The notes: generated from the letters alone by a model not told the origin. Numbered from the stretch's first letter, positions 47,185 through 57,174 are shown. The stretch is 64,000 nucleotides of DNA from CAVXFL01 sp963761015 (GCA_963761015.1 CAVXFL010000025.1:94476-158475); one strand, 5' to 3'. Made by a program: numbers and translations.

Positions 47185-48656
47185 CGAGTTGTCGCGCCAA
47201 CGGCAGCCGCACCGCGAAGGTGGTGCCGCGGCCGGGCGCGGGTTCGAGCGTAAGGCTGCCGCCGTGTTGCTGGACGATGGAGTGCGACACCGATAGCCCC
47301 AGTCCTGTGCGGCGGCTGCTGGTCCGGGTGGTGAAGAAAGGATCGAACACCTTGGACCGATCCGCTTTCGGAATGCCCGGCCCGGTGTCGGCGAACTCGA
47401 TCACCACGTCGTCACCGTCGAGCCGCACGCCGAGGGTGAGCTTGCCGCCATCCGGCATCGCCTGAAGCGCGTTCAACGCGAGATTGATGGCGACCAATTC
47501 GAGCAGGTTCTGCACCCCCTCGGCATGGATGGATGGCGGCGAGGGCGGGATTCTGCCATTCCACCACGGTGCCCGCCGCCGCCTCGCCGGAGGCCAGGGT
47601 CAGCGCGTTGCGCAAGACCTCCAGCACGTCGACGCGGCTGGTTTCGCTGATCCGGCCCGGCCGCGCGAAGCGCAGCAGACTCTCGACGATGGACGAGGCG
47701 CGATCGATTCCGCCGATCACCTTGTCGATGCATTCGTCGAGCATGTCCGGCGAGCCGGCGCGCTGCTTCAGCAGTTGCGCCGCCGCGTAGCTGACGCCGA
47801 GCGGATTGCGGATTTCGTGCGCGATGCCGCCGATCGCCCGGCCCAACGCCGCCAGCTTTTCAGCCTGGTGAATGCGCGCCTCCATGGCACGCTGCTCCAC
47901 CAGGTTGCGGCCGACGACGACGACACCCGTCACCTCGCCGGCGCTGCCGGTCATGCGCGAGAGATGCCACGATACCGGAATGATCTGGCCGTCGCGGCAG
48001 CGCAACGGCCATTCCGCCGATTGCCTCCGGTCCGCGCGCGCGACGTTGCGGAAGCATTCGGCGACGAGCTGATGCTCGGGGGGTTCGATCAGATCGGCGA
48101 GCGGACGCCGGCGCATCTCGGCCTGCGACCAGCCGGTCGCGCGTTCGGCGGCCGCGTTCCAGGTCAGGATGACGCCGGCCGAGTTCGTCGAGACGATCAG
48201 ATCCCCCGCGCTCTCGACGACGCTCGCCAGATGCAGCTGCATGCGCCGCACCTCCTCCGCTAATCGGAGCAGGTCGGTCACGTCGTCCATCACCAGAATG
48301 GCGCCGTGCGCGCCGCCGCGCAGTTGCAGCGGACAGATGCTGTACGAGTAGACGCGCAGCGGCACGCCGGGCGCGCGGTAGGTCATTCGCTGCCGGCGCA
48401 ACGTTTGCCCGGTTACGATCACGTCACGGATCTGCCGGTCGAGCGCGATGTCCTGGAACGCCGCCGGAAAAATCTGGTGCAATCGCCGTCCGAGCGTGCC
48501 TTGCAAGGTGCCGCGCGATTTCTCCAGGAAATTCTGGTTCACCATCACCACCGCTAGCCGTTCGTCGAAGATCAGGATCGACGAGGGGATCGTCGCCATG
48601 GCGGCGTGGAAGAAACTTTCATGATCGAGCCGGGTGAGCACCATGGCGCTGTACAT
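47153..48656 (-). pseudogene. PAS-domain histidine kinase (NtrB-like), 4-bp duplication frameshift
   Basis: About 500 residues. PAS 1 (IPSSILIFDERLAVVMVNQN), PAS 2 (ESAGDLIVSTNSAGVILTWN), HisKA with the phospho-His in GGIAHEIRNPLGVSYAAAQL, then HATPase_c (NLALNALQAMPDGG, DTGPGIPKADRSKVFDPFFT, TGLGLSVSHSIV). A tandem GGATGGAT at 47527-47534 breaks the frame; removing one copy restores AAIHAEGVQNLLELVAINLA. No membrane helix, so it senses a cytoplasmic signal. It should phosphorylate the NtrC-type regulator. Confidence 0.87.
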
Positions 48657-48667
48657 CGGCGGGGCGA

Positions 48668-49513
48668 TCAGCCTTGCAGGCTGGGGCGGAAACTGAACGG
48701 CGGCCACGGACCGGTGAGCGCGAGCACGACGTGGTGCTCCGCCGCGCCGTCGCGCAGCGCGGCGATACGGCCGGAAATCGCCGCTATGTCGCCGGAACGG
48801 ACGAGCATCGCATAGCTGCCGATCGACTCGGTGCCGCTGTCGTCCGGGGCCGCCCTGCCCGGGAGTTGCCGCTGCTCGATGACGAACGGACGCAGGCCGT
48901 CGAGCAGGTCGGCGACGAAGCCGCGCGCCCGTGCGCGGCCGAGGTCGAGCAGCGCGGCGCGTTCGCGGCAGAGGCGAAGATAGCGCGTGCCCGGCGACAA
49001 GGCGGCCCACTCCGGCCAGGCGCGACAGGCAAGCGATTCGAGCACCTCGCGCGTGGCGAGCCTCGCCGTTGCCTTCAGCCCCCATTCTTCCGTATCGGAA
49101 ACGGCGTCGAGGAACGCGGCGAGCGTCGCTTCGTGGCGGCGCATGAAGGCGGTCAGGCTCGCGAACCCGGTGTAGAGCGTGCCGAACGGCGCCGGGAAAA
49201 CTGGAGAGCGCTGCATCAGGCGCTGCAGAACCACCCCATGATCGCGCACCCGCGGCGCGAGCCACTCGAGATCGGTCAGGTTGCGCTCGCCCGCGGGCCC
49301 GGAAAAGTCCGCGAGCGATACCAGGCCGATCACCGCCGTGATCGCACCGACCTGATGCAGCAGCGGCGGCGGGTTCGGTATATCCGAAAAACCGGGTAAG
49401 CGGCCGACGCGGTCGCGATCGGCAAAGGCGAACAGATAGACGGCCTCTCCATCCGGGTGGACGGGCGCATCGGCGCGGCCGTCGATGCGATCCGAGAGCG
49501 CGGTTTCGTGCAT
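48668..49513 (-). CDS. gvpL: GvpF/GvpL family protein (second copy)
   Basis: 281 residues. AVYLFAFADRDRVGRLPGFS at the start, PVFPAPFGTLYTGFASLTAF and the end AEHHVVLALTGPWPPFSFRP, the GvpF/L signature. The ATG at 49513 shares one base with the regulator's stop (TGATG). It is placed between the regulator and the kinase genes, unlike the first copy at 43141. Intact, so it may cover for the frameshifted copy. Confidence 0.87.
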   Translation of the reverse strand: MHETALSDRIDGRADAPVHPDGEAVYLFAFADRDRVGRLPGFSDIPNPPPLLHQVGAITAVIGLVSLADFSGPAGERNLTDLEWLAPRVRDHGVVLQRLMQRSPVFPAPFGTLYTGFASLTAFMRRHEATLAAFLDAVSDTEEWGLKATARLATREVLESLACRAWPEWAALSPGTRYLRLCRERAALLDLGRARARGFVADLLDGLRPFVIEQRQLPGRAAPDDSGTESIGSYAMLVRSGDIAAISGRIAALRDGAAEHHVVLALTGPWPPFSFRPSLQG

Positions 49514-50904
49514 CACACCCGACCGGCCAGTGGCTCGCTCAGCGCCTTCAGCTTCGTCCGATACGTCTTGTAATCGACCCCGAGCAGGCGCGCGGCTTGT
49601 GCCTTGTTGCCGCCGGCCTGCTCCAGCGCCGACAGTACGGCGCCGCGCTCGATTTCGCGCATCTGGTGACGGATGCGGCCGCGCAGCGGCGCCGCGGCAA
49701 GCTGCGGGTGTATCGGCATCGGCGCGGCGGCGGCGCGCTCGCCCAGGCAACCGGCGACGTGGGCGATCGTGACCACATCGGAGACCGCGAGCGCGACGCG
49801 GCGGATCACGTTGCGCAATTCACGCACGTTGCCGGGCCAGTCGTGGCCGCGCAGCAAATCGAGCGCGCCGGAGGAGATGTCGGCGGTTGGCCGGCCAAGC
49901 CCCTTGCGGGCCTCGGCCAGGAAGCGATGCGCCAGGAACTCGATATCCTCGGGACGTGAACGCAACGGCGGCACCGTGATGATGTATTCCGACAGCCGAA
50001 AGAACAGATCTTCGCGGAACGCGGTCCCGTTGTGTTCGGTCAGGTTCTCGTTGGTCGCCGCGATGACGCGCGCGTCGAGCTTGATCGGTACGGTGCCGCC
50101 GACGCGGTAAATCACCCGTTGATCGAGCGCCCGCAGCATCGCGCGCTGCGCCGGCAGGCAAAGATTACCGATCTCATCGAGGAAGATCGTGCCGCCGTCC
50201 GCCGCCATTTCGAACCAGCCGACCTGGCGCGCGTTGGCGCCGGTATAGGCGCCCTTCTCGTGGCCGAAGAATTCGCTGTCGGTCAGCGTCTCGACGACGG
50301 CCCCGCAATCGACCACCACCAGCGGACGCACTGCCCGCGGTCCGTGCTGATGCAACGTGCGCGCGACGACTTCCTTGCCCGATCCGGTTTCGCCGAGCAC
50401 CAGCACCGAATAGTCGGTGGCGGCGACCGCTTCGATCTCCGCGATCAGGCGGTGAACGGCGGGGCCGTTGCCCATCGTGCCGGTGATCGATGCGCGGACG
50501 GAACTGGCCGGGGACGCGCGCGCGGTGCGGCGCCTGCCGATCGCCCGACGCACCGTTTCCAGCAGGTGTTCGTTGCGAAACGGCTTGGTCAGGTACTCGA
50601 ACACGCCAGTTTTGACGGCCTCGACCGCGTCAGCGATGCTGCCGTGCCCGGTAAGCACGATGACCGGCAGGCTCGCGTCCCGCCGCTGCACGTGACGCAA
50701 CACCTCGCGTCCGCCCAATCCCGGGAGTTGCATGTCGAGCAGCAGGGCGTCATGTGGCCGGGACGCCAGCAGGTCCAACCCGGCCTGGCCGCTGTTGGCT
50801 TCCGCAACGTCCAGCCCGCCATTGGCGAGCACCTGACGCACCGCCCAACACATGTCCGGGTCATCGTCGATGACCAATACCCTGGAACGGGCGCTGTCAC
50901 CCAT
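49513..50904 (-). CDS. NtrC-family sigma-54-dependent response regulator
   Basis: 463 residues: receiver domain (acidic pair 13-15, phospho-acceptor Asp57 in LLLDMQLPG, Lys in EYLTKPF), AAA+ domain with Walker A GETGSGKE (171-178), the sigma-54-contacting loop GAYTGA (219-224, Tyr for the common Phe), Walker B GGTIFLDEIG, and a Fis-type HTH (NKAQAARLLGVDYKTYRTKL). It should activate the sigma-54 promoter ahead of gvpA in response to the PAS kinase. First gene of the gvp region in the direction of reading. Intact. Confidence 0.93.
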   Translation of the reverse strand: MGDSARSRVLVIDDDPDMCWAVRQVLANGGLDVAEANSGQAGLDLLASRPHDALLLDMQLPGLGGREVLRHVQRRDASLPVIVLTGHGSIADAVEAVKTGVFEYLTKPFRNEHLLETVRRAIGRRRTARASPASSVRASITGTMGNGPAVHRLIAEIEAVAATDYSVLVLGETGSGKEVVARTLHQHGPRAVRPLVVVDCGAVVETLTDSEFFGHEKGAYTGANARQVGWFEMAADGGTIFLDEIGNLCLPAQRAMLRALDQRVIYRVGGTVPIKLDARVIAATNENLTEHNGTAFREDLFFRLSEYIITVPPLRSRPEDIEFLAHRFLAEARKGLGRPTADISSGALDLLRGHDWPGNVRELRNVIRRVALAVSDVVTIAHVAGCLGERAAAAPMPIHPQLAAAPLRGRIRHQMREIERGAVLSALEQAGGNKAQAARLLGVDYKTYRTKLKALSEPLAGRV

Positions 50905-51231
50905 ACGTCGCCCTTTGCGTTGGGATTTGGTCCACGGAGTTTTGCTTCTTGTCGCGGACCCGAATGTTCAACCAGAAGTAGAGTTTCTGGCCACGCTATG
51001 TCAACCGCTAAACGTCTGGCCGCACGCTCGGCCGTGGCGGTTCGAGCGACGAACGCAAGGCTCGCCGTGCCGCGACTTCACGAAAGCACAGGCTGTTAGA
51101 AGAAAGTCTTGATCGACGGGATCGTACGGATTTTTTTCACTGTCGCCGATCGCGGCAGGCGCTCGGCCGTGCGTACGGTAAAGTGGCAGCCAAACATCCG
51201 GCGAATGCGGCCAAGATGAATTGGCAACGAA
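50905..51231. other. Intergenic region upstream of the gvp regulators
   Basis: No gene. It separates the leftward hypothetical gene (stop 51232) from the NtrC-type regulator. It presumably contains the regulator's promoter; I found no sigma-54 match with correct spacing and no clear -35/-10 pair. Confidence 0.4.
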
Positions 51232-53130
51232 TCAAAATCCGAACATGTGGTCAAGCGAAAACCCGCCCACCTCGTCCATCAGGCCATGATAACCGAACAG
51301 GCGGCATGTCGGGTCGCGGACCAGTACATGCCCGCGCGGGCCGGCCTGCGCCGTCGCCGTGTTCCCGAATACCTCGTCGGGCCACACCATCGCCGAACCC
51401 GAGCAGGGAATAGCGAGGCTGCTCTCGGCGATCACCTGTCCCGCGGAATCATGCAGCAGCAGGCAGGTCGCCGATCTTTCGTGCCAGGCGGCCGAGGCCG
51501 GGTAGATCAGCACGGCGAAACTGCGCCGCCGCTGCTGCCCGAGCTTCAGGAACAGCCGGGTGGAGAGGCCGGGCGGCGCGCCGGAGTAGGACTGCGGCTC
51601 GTCCTTGAATGTCATCGGCGTATTGAAGATGTGGGAGCCGAAACTGGTCTCGGCCGCATGGCCGGACTCGCGGTCCTCGACGCGAATGATGGCGTGCATC
51701 CAGCCGTCGGCCTCCCCGCCCGCGCGGAAATCGTAGATCAGCTCTCCGTGGCCGCCCTCGGCCAAGGCTCGCCCCTCCAGAATCCCGTCGAGATCGAGCG
51801 CCAACGCGTGGTCCCGGCGCAGGCAGCCGAGGAAGTGCCGGACGACGGGGGTTCCGCCGCGATCGAACACGTCGAGCCGCAGGGGGAGGCTGCGCTGCGT
51901 GGTCGCCATCGGTGTCGGCAGCACCGTGGTGCGGAATCGCCCGCGCGGCAGAACGGGGAACGGCAGCAGATAGCCGCGGCCCAGCAGCGGCGAGAGCGTG
52001 GCGATGCCCGGGTCGGGCTGCAGGTCGGCCCGCTCGACATTGACGTGCGCGATATGCGTCCGTGTGCCGCGTATCACCTCGTAGCGCGGGCGCACGACAT
52101 GGCGCCCGGCGAGCAGCTCGATCTGCGCCGGCCAGCGCAGATCGGGCAGCAGTTCGGCGACGTCGAGGGCGAGCGTGGCGTAAGGCGGCACCGCGCGCTC
52201 GAGCGCGACCGGCGCGCCGGCGCCCATGCGGTCGAGTGCCAGGGCGCCTGCCGGGATCGGCACCGCGTGGCTGTTCTGGACCCAGAGCACGACCCGCTCG
52301 CCCGGCCGGGGCGCGGGCAGGCCGGCGTAGTGCTCCGATGGCCAGGCGTTGGCGTCGTGCGTGCAGGAGAGGCTGGGGCCGCCATCGGAGGCGTAGGTGT
52401 CGAGCGCGTATTTCACCACGTCGTGGCCGGAAGCGCCGATCACGTGGACGAACAATTGGCCGGTGAACGCGGGCAGGTCGAAGCGCCGCCGCACCTCGCC
52501 GCTGTCGATGGCGATGCCGCCTGGGCCGGCGGGCGCGCTTTCCTCCCAGTTGGCCAACACGGCGCCGTCGGCATCGAACAGGCGAAGCCACAGCCGCACC
52601 TCGGAGGCGCCGTAGCCGGACCAGTAATTGGCGCTCACCAGTCGGGTGCCGAGGCCGCCGGCGTCGCGGAAGAAGACGTGGTTGGTGGCGAAATTCAGCC
52701 GGTCCAGATAGCGGCGCGGCACCGTCAGCATGGCCTCGGGCAGGCGCGCCGCGTCCAGACTCGCCAACTCGATGCCTGGGCGCGTCATGGAAGCGACGCG
52801 CGCGGCTATGCGGCCCGCGTCGAATGTCGCGATCAGCACGCTGCCCGCATCCGATTTGCCGAGGTCGGTCAGCGGCCGCGCCGCGTGGCCGAAGCGTTCC
52901 GCGCCGATCTCGCGCACGTCCTGGACGTACACCCCTTCGAGCGGCGGCGGGTCCGGGTGCATCACGAACAGCGCCTGGGCGATGCCCTCGGGATCGACCA
53001 CCGCGACCGGCCCGGTGGCGGCCAGCCGAGCGTAGAGCCGCGCAATGGCCTCGGCCGCCAGCGGATGCGCCAGCGCCTTGTACAGGACGTTGCCGCCCTG
53101 GCGCTGATCGAAGGTGCGGATATCCAGCAT
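51232..53130 (-). CDS. Large conserved hypothetical protein
   Basis: 632 residues with no signal peptide or membrane helix. Mostly beta-strand-like: VLIATFDAGRIAARVASMTR, FFRDAGGLGTRLVSANYWSG, YLLPFPVLPRGRFRTTVLPT, YDFRAGGEADGWMHAIIRVE and the end FGYHGLMDEVGGFSLDHMFG. I recall similar proteins in Acetobacteraceae but no named domain. It precedes the ELM1-family gene by ten bases in the opposite order of reading (ELM1 first), so the two form an operon. Surface-polysaccharide work is a possibility because of the neighbour, not shown. Confidence 0.65.
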   Translation of the reverse strand: MLDIRTFDQRQGGNVLYKALAHPLAAEAIARLYARLAATGPVAVVDPEGIAQALFVMHPDPPPLEGVYVQDVREIGAERFGHAARPLTDLGKSDAGSVLIATFDAGRIAARVASMTRPGIELASLDAARLPEAMLTVPRRYLDRLNFATNHVFFRDAGGLGTRLVSANYWSGYGASEVRLWLRLFDADGAVLANWEESAPAGPGGIAIDSGEVRRRFDLPAFTGQLFVHVIGASGHDVVKYALDTYASDGGPSLSCTHDANAWPSEHYAGLPAPRPGERVVLWVQNSHAVPIPAGALALDRMGAGAPVALERAVPPYATLALDVAELLPDLRWPAQIELLAGRHVVRPRYEVIRGTRTHIAHVNVERADLQPDPGIATLSPLLGRGYLLPFPVLPRGRFRTTVLPTPMATTQRSLPLRLDVFDRGGTPVVRHFLGCLRRDHALALDLDGILEGRALAEGGHGELIYDFRAGGEADGWMHAIIRVEDRESGHAAETSFGSHIFNTPMTFKDEPQSYSGAPPGLSTRLFLKLGQQRRRSFAVLIYPASAAWHERSATCLLLHDSAGQVIAESSLAIPCSGSAMVWPDEVFGNTATAQAGPRGHVLVRDPTCRLFGYHGLMDEVGGFSLDHMFGF

Positions 53131-53140
53131 CGCGGATCCC

Positions 53141-54115
53141 TCAGAAACCCAGCCGCCGGCGCATTTCGGCGGCGGCCGCCGGCGTGTCGTCGACCGGCTC
53201 GACGGGCCAGAGATCGAGCCGCCCGGCGAACGGCCGCACGCGGCCCTCGGCCTCGAGCGCGGCGATGAAGCCGGCCTGGCGGCGCGAGAAGCCAGGCAGC
53301 CGGGCTAGCATGGCCGGGGCGGGAGTCGCCACCGCCTCGGAGATCATCGACATGCTGTCGCTGGTGACGACGATGGCGTCGGCCAGCGCGAGCAGGCCGA
53401 AATAGGGGTTGTCGCCCGTTCCGTCCCACACGAAGGCGCCGCGCGGGCGCAGCGCATCGGCCAGCATGCCGGCGACTTGCGGGTCGGTGCGGCGGGACGG
53501 CGTGAGCGCCAGGCCGACCCGGTCGGTGTCCATCATCCCGGCCAGGGCGGAAGCGAGCGCGGCCCCGGCCGGCCGATCGAGCCGCCAGCGCCCGTTCGAG
53601 CCGCCGACCAGCACGGCGACCAGCGGGCGGGGCAAATCCGCGAGCCGGGGCGCGAACTGCTCCGCCGCTGCGCGGAGCCGGGAAGCGGTGACGCGGTGGA
53701 GCGCGGTGCGGGTGACGATGACGTTCGGGCCGCTCAGCCCGTCATGCCGCGCCGCCAGGATCAGGTCGAAGCGGCTTATATCCATGCGCGGGTGCTGCAC
53801 CTGGACCACGCGCGAGCCGCGCCGGCGCAGCGCCGCGCCGACCGCCGCCGCCACGCCGCCGGCACCGATGACGAGTTCGGGCAAGGGCGCGGCCAGGGCG
53901 CGCTCGCCGACGGCGGCGAGCGGCGCCGGCCACAGCCTGGCGGCGACATAGCGCCATGGCGCGCGCGGTCGCAGGATACGCAGGTCCGGCGCCAGTTCCG
54001 CCGCCTCGGCCAGACCGAGCGCCTGCGCCTGCAGCCCGGCATAGGCTTCGCTGATGATGCAGGAGCGCGGCGGCGACATCGGCGCGGTTGTCGCGACGGC
54101 GGCGAGCGAGGTCAA
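53141..54115 (-). CDS. ELM1/GtrOC1 family glycosyltransferase-like protein
   Basis: 324 residues. PELVIGAGGVAAAVGAALRR, VVQVQHPRMDISRFDLILAA, RPLVAVLVGGSNGRWRLDRP, and NPYFGLLALADAIVVTSDSM with the end REAVATPAPAM-like region. This is the ELM1 family, named for mitochondrial fission in plants but in bacteria resembling GT-B glycosyltransferases for surface glycans. It is common in Rhodospirillales. Intact. Confidence 0.87.
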   Translation of the reverse strand: MTSLAAVATTAPMSPPRSCIISEAYAGLQAQALGLAEAAELAPDLRILRPRAPWRYVAARLWPAPLAAVGERALAAPLPELVIGAGGVAAAVGAALRRRGSRVVQVQHPRMDISRFDLILAARHDGLSGPNVIVTRTALHRVTASRLRAAAEQFAPRLADLPRPLVAVLVGGSNGRWRLDRPAGAALASALAGMMDTDRVGLALTPSRRTDPQVAGMLADALRPRGAFVWDGTGDNPYFGLLALADAIVVTSDSMSMISEAVATPAPAMLARLPGFSRRQAGFIAALEAEGRVRPFAGRLDLWPVEPVDDTPAAAAEMRRRLGF

Positions 54116-54221
54116 TGACGCGCACGCCGGGCAGGTGCGCTCGATCCCGAGCCAATTCCCTTTGCGCCCGGCCGTGATCAGCCTAGCTTACGCCGGTCCC
54201 AGCCAGCGAGGCGGGTGTTCG

Positions 54222-54420
54222 ATGTCGCGGGAACCATTGCTCACGACGTTGACGCGCGAAGGCCAGTTGGAGCTTCCAGCCGCCATTCGCCGGCGCCGCC
54301 GCTGGAAAGCGGGCATGCGCTTCGCGATCGAGGAAACGCCGAGGGCGTGCTGCTGAAGCCCGCGCTCCTGTTCGAGCGCACCCGCCCGGAGGAGGTCTTC
54401 GGCATGCTGCCGCACCTTCC
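54222..54420 (+). pseudogene. AbrB-family antitoxin remnant
   Basis: From the ATG at 54222 it reads LLTTLTREGQLELPAAIRRR and GMRFAIEETP, then a one-base shift near 54342 continues EGVLLKPALLFERTRPEEVF and GMLPHLP. This is an AbrB/MazE-type antitoxin. Just after it the IS3 scrap begins, so any toxin gene has been lost. Confidence 0.65.
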
Positions 54421-54439
54421 ATCAATTGCGATTTCCACG

Positions 54440-54569
54440 CGGTGATCTGGTTAGGATGAACATCGAACTGCTTCGCCAGGTCGGCCAGCGTCCGGTCCCC
54501 TTGGACCTCCGCCTTAGCTACCTTCACCTTGAATGCCGGGGAGTGTGCCCGGCGAGCCCGCTTCGTCAT
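54440..54569 (-). pseudogene. IS3 family OrfA fragment
   Basis: From the ATG at 54569: TKRARRAHSPAFKVKVAKAE, then LADLAKQFDVHPNQITAWKS QL. It is the N-terminal HTH half of an IS3 OrfA, cut off near 54440 by the AbrB remnant. It differs from the OrfA at 4361. Confidence 0.75.
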
Positions 54570-54617
54570 CTCTCTCTCCCGTTGGCGGCATTTACGCCGT
54601 AAACAGGTAGAAAAATC

Positions 54618-56315
54618 GTAAGAGGGGCAAAAGTGTGGGCGGCGGTGCATTTTTTCCTTGCGCCGATTCGGCGCCGTGGATTCTTTGGGTCATGTGCCGG
54701 CGCCACCCGCCTTTTCCACGCTGAGCCGTGCGGAGCTCGAGGCTCTGCTGGTCGAACTGTTCGACGAAGTCGCCGCCCTGAAGCAGCTTGTCGCTGAACA
54801 GCGCGAGGAGATCGCCCGGCTGAAGGGTCTGAAGGGCCGCCCTGCGATCAAGCCGAGCGGTATGGACAAAGGCACCGAGCCGCCGAAGCTGGGCAAGAAG
54901 GAGAAGCGGCGCGGCCGGGGCAAGGTGACGCCGCGCGTGAGCATCGAAGAGAAAGATGGTCGAGGCTGAGGTCCCGCCCGGATCGCGCTTCAAGGGCCAT
55001 GAGCCGTTTCTGGTCCAGGACCTGGTGATTTCGGTGCACGCGACCTGTTACCAGCGCGAACGCTGGATCGCGCCCGACGGACGGACGGTCCTGGCCCCGT
55101 TGCCGGAGGGGATATCGGGCCATTTCGGCCCCGAACTCCGTCGCTTCGTGCTGATGCAATACCATCAGGGGCAGTCGACGCTGCCTCGCTTGCTGGCGTT
55201 GTTGCGATCGATCGGTGTGTCGATCTCGAAGCGTCAGTTGCAACGCCTGTTGACGGACAAGCAGGACGATTTCGTCGCCGAAGCCCGGGACTGTTCTCCG
55301 CGCCGGACTGGAGACATCGCCGTATGTGTCGGTGGACGACACCGGTGCGCGGCACAACGGGAAGAACGGCTTCTGCACCCAGATCGGCAACGACTGGTTT
55401 ACCTGGTTCGGCACGCGGCCGTCGAAGAGCCGGTTGAACTTTCTCGACCTGCTGCGCGCCGGCCATACCGATTATGTGCTCAACGACGCGGCTATGCCGC
55501 TACATGCAAAAGCATTCGCTGCCCGCGACCCTGATCGCCCGCTCTCGCGGCCGGACCCGCAGACGCAGTTCGCCGATCACGCCGCGTGGCATGGCCCATC
55601 TCGACCGGCTCGGTTTCACCGCGTTGACCGTCGCACCGGATCCGACGCGGGTCGCCACCGAGGGCGCTTTGTGGGGCAGCGTCCAGGCACACAGATTCCT
55701 GCGCGAACGCCGTTGTGCTGAGCGACGACGCGGGGCAGTTCGCCATCGGATGGCATGCGCTGTGCTGGGTGCACGCGGAGCGGCTGGTGCACAAGCTGGA
55801 CACCTTCAACGACCGACATCGTGCCGCGCAGACGCTGGTCCGCGGGCTGATTTGGGGCTTCTACGCCAGCCTGAAGGCATACCGGCTCGACCCAGGCAAG
55901 CGCCGGGCGACGCCTTGCGCGCCCGCTTCGACCGCATCTTCCGCCGCCGTACCGGCTTCGTCACCCTGGATCGTCTGCTGGCGCGGCTGCACGCCAACAA
56001 GGCAGAGTTGCTGATGGTGCTGGACCGGCCCGAGATCCCGCTCCACACCAACGGCTCGGAGAACGACATCCGCTGCTATGTCACGCGGCGAAAGGTCAGC
56101 GCCGGGACGCGAAGCGACGTTGGCCGCGATAGCCGCGATGCATTCCTTGGCCTGGCCAAAACATGCGCCAAACTGGGCATCCCGTTCTGGGATTACCTGG
56201 GGAGCAGGCTCAAGGTGGCGGGGCATGCAGTGGTCGAAGCCCTCGACCATTACGTCAGAGGCGCGGACGCGGTACGCCTGACCAGCGCCGCTGCCCACAC
56301 TTTTGCCCCTCTTAC
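54618..56315 (+). mobile_element. IS66-type element with a single transposase gene
   Basis: 1698 bp. The terminal repeats at 54618-54645 and 56288-56315 match at 27 of 28 positions and begin GTAAGAGGGGCAAAAGTG. No target duplication is found (GAAAAATC versus GAACGCGC). The same GTAAGAGGGGCAAAA tip is present at 6952-6966. No tnpA or tnpB is present, so it is a solo-TnpC IS66 relative. Confidence 0.85.
54658..56281 (+). pseudogene. IS66-type TnpC transposase, frameshifted
   Basis: The N-terminal coiled coil (LEALLVELFDEVAALKQLVA), GRPAIKPSGMDKG, RRGRGKVTPRVSIEE, then SRFKGHEPFLVQDLVISVHA and GPELRRFVLMQYHQGQSTLP, LDLLRAGHTDYVLNDAA and C-terminal RFDRIFRRRTGFVTLDRLLA, NGSENDIRCYVTRRKVSAGT, LAKTCAKLGIPFWDYLGSRL. 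At least four frame changes are needed (near 54955, 55320, 55480 and 55910). It should be inactive as written. The open frame continues past the element's end to 56454 by chance. Confidence 0.82.
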
Positions 56316-56432
56316 GAACGCGCGCCCTAACCGCTTGGATTTACTGGAGACAGCTTGCAACATGCTGCGACTTGAAATCGGCCATCTCGGGGCGGCCGCA
56401 GCACTCAATGGTCTGATTTCCTCGGGAATTTC

Positions 56433-56476
56433 TGGTAGCGGCGGGCGGATTTGAACCACCGACCAAGGGATTATGA
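56433..56476 (-). tRNA. 3' fragment of tRNA-Met(CAU), attachment-site remnant
   Basis: The minus strand reads TCATAATCCCTTGGTCGGTG then GTTCAAATCCGCCCGCCGCT and ACCA: anticodon loop CAT to the 3' CCA, 44 nt. The 5' half is absent; similarity stops at the anticodon loop. Such 3' halves are created when an island integrates into a tRNA gene. It is not a functional tRNA but an att site. Confidence 0.8.
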
Positions 56477-56683
56477 TTTCCTGGAACAGATTAACGGTAA
56501 CCTATTGATACGAATGGAGTTTTTAGCAAACAGCGATGCGGCGGAATAGCTTACGGGGCTTCAATGGGGCTTCACTGTCACCCCGGCAGCATCGCCGCTC
56601 GGCCGGAAGCTCGGGCGCGAGGTCGAGATAGGCGGCAACCATCGAGCAGCACCACAACACCCGCGAACAGACCTCACGGGACG
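56477..56683. other. Region after the att site without a gene
   Basis: No open frame with a recognisable product. It may hold element-end or regulatory sequence. Confidence 0.3.
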
Positions 56684-57164
56684 TCAGCGGCGCGTGCGTG
56701 GCGATTGCAATCCAAGGGCGCGATCCAGCGCCATGACCGCTTGCTCCCTATTCACGGGAATGCCCGAAGCCGCGTCGAGCGCGCGATCTACAGATTCTGC
56801 GATCCCATCTCGCATTCCTAGCCGAAGGCTCGACGCCCCAGAGTGCGCGCGGAAGTCGCCCTCGCTTGATGAGGGCTGCCACCTCGGGCCACGGTAGGCC
56901 GGCCAGATAAGTTCGGAGATCGGGCTTGCGCAGCAGCCTGGGGTCAATGACAGGGACCGACCGAACGGCTCCCTGCTTCGGCGGGTCTGCAAGTTCTTCG
57001 GCCGCGACCTGAATTGCAAATCGGCCCGCCACCCCCTCGCGCCAAGCGTCCATGCGTCTGAGCGCTTCGCGCCGGGGCGAGAGCCGCATACCGGTCGGGG
57101 TTCGACCCCAAGCCCCGGGCGCGGTTCGGCGGCGCTTTGGCGGGTCTTCCGGCGCGTCGGGCAT
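56684..57164 (-). pseudogene. Prophage hypothetical protein, frameshifted
   Basis: From the ATG at 57164 it reads a basic start (PKRRRTAPGAWGRTPTGMRL), REALRRMDAWREGVAGRFAI and YLAGLPWPEVAALIKRGRLP, then changes frame near 56850 to SSLRLGMRDGIAESVDRALD and ends EQAVMALDRALGLQSPRTRR. No family name. It lies 11 bases downstream of the next gene in the same operon. Confidence 0.5.
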
Positions 57165-57174
57165 GGCCGGGCGC

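Noticed and set aside
54610..56323. Target duplication for the IS66-type element
   Set aside because: GAAAAATC and GAACGCGC differ.
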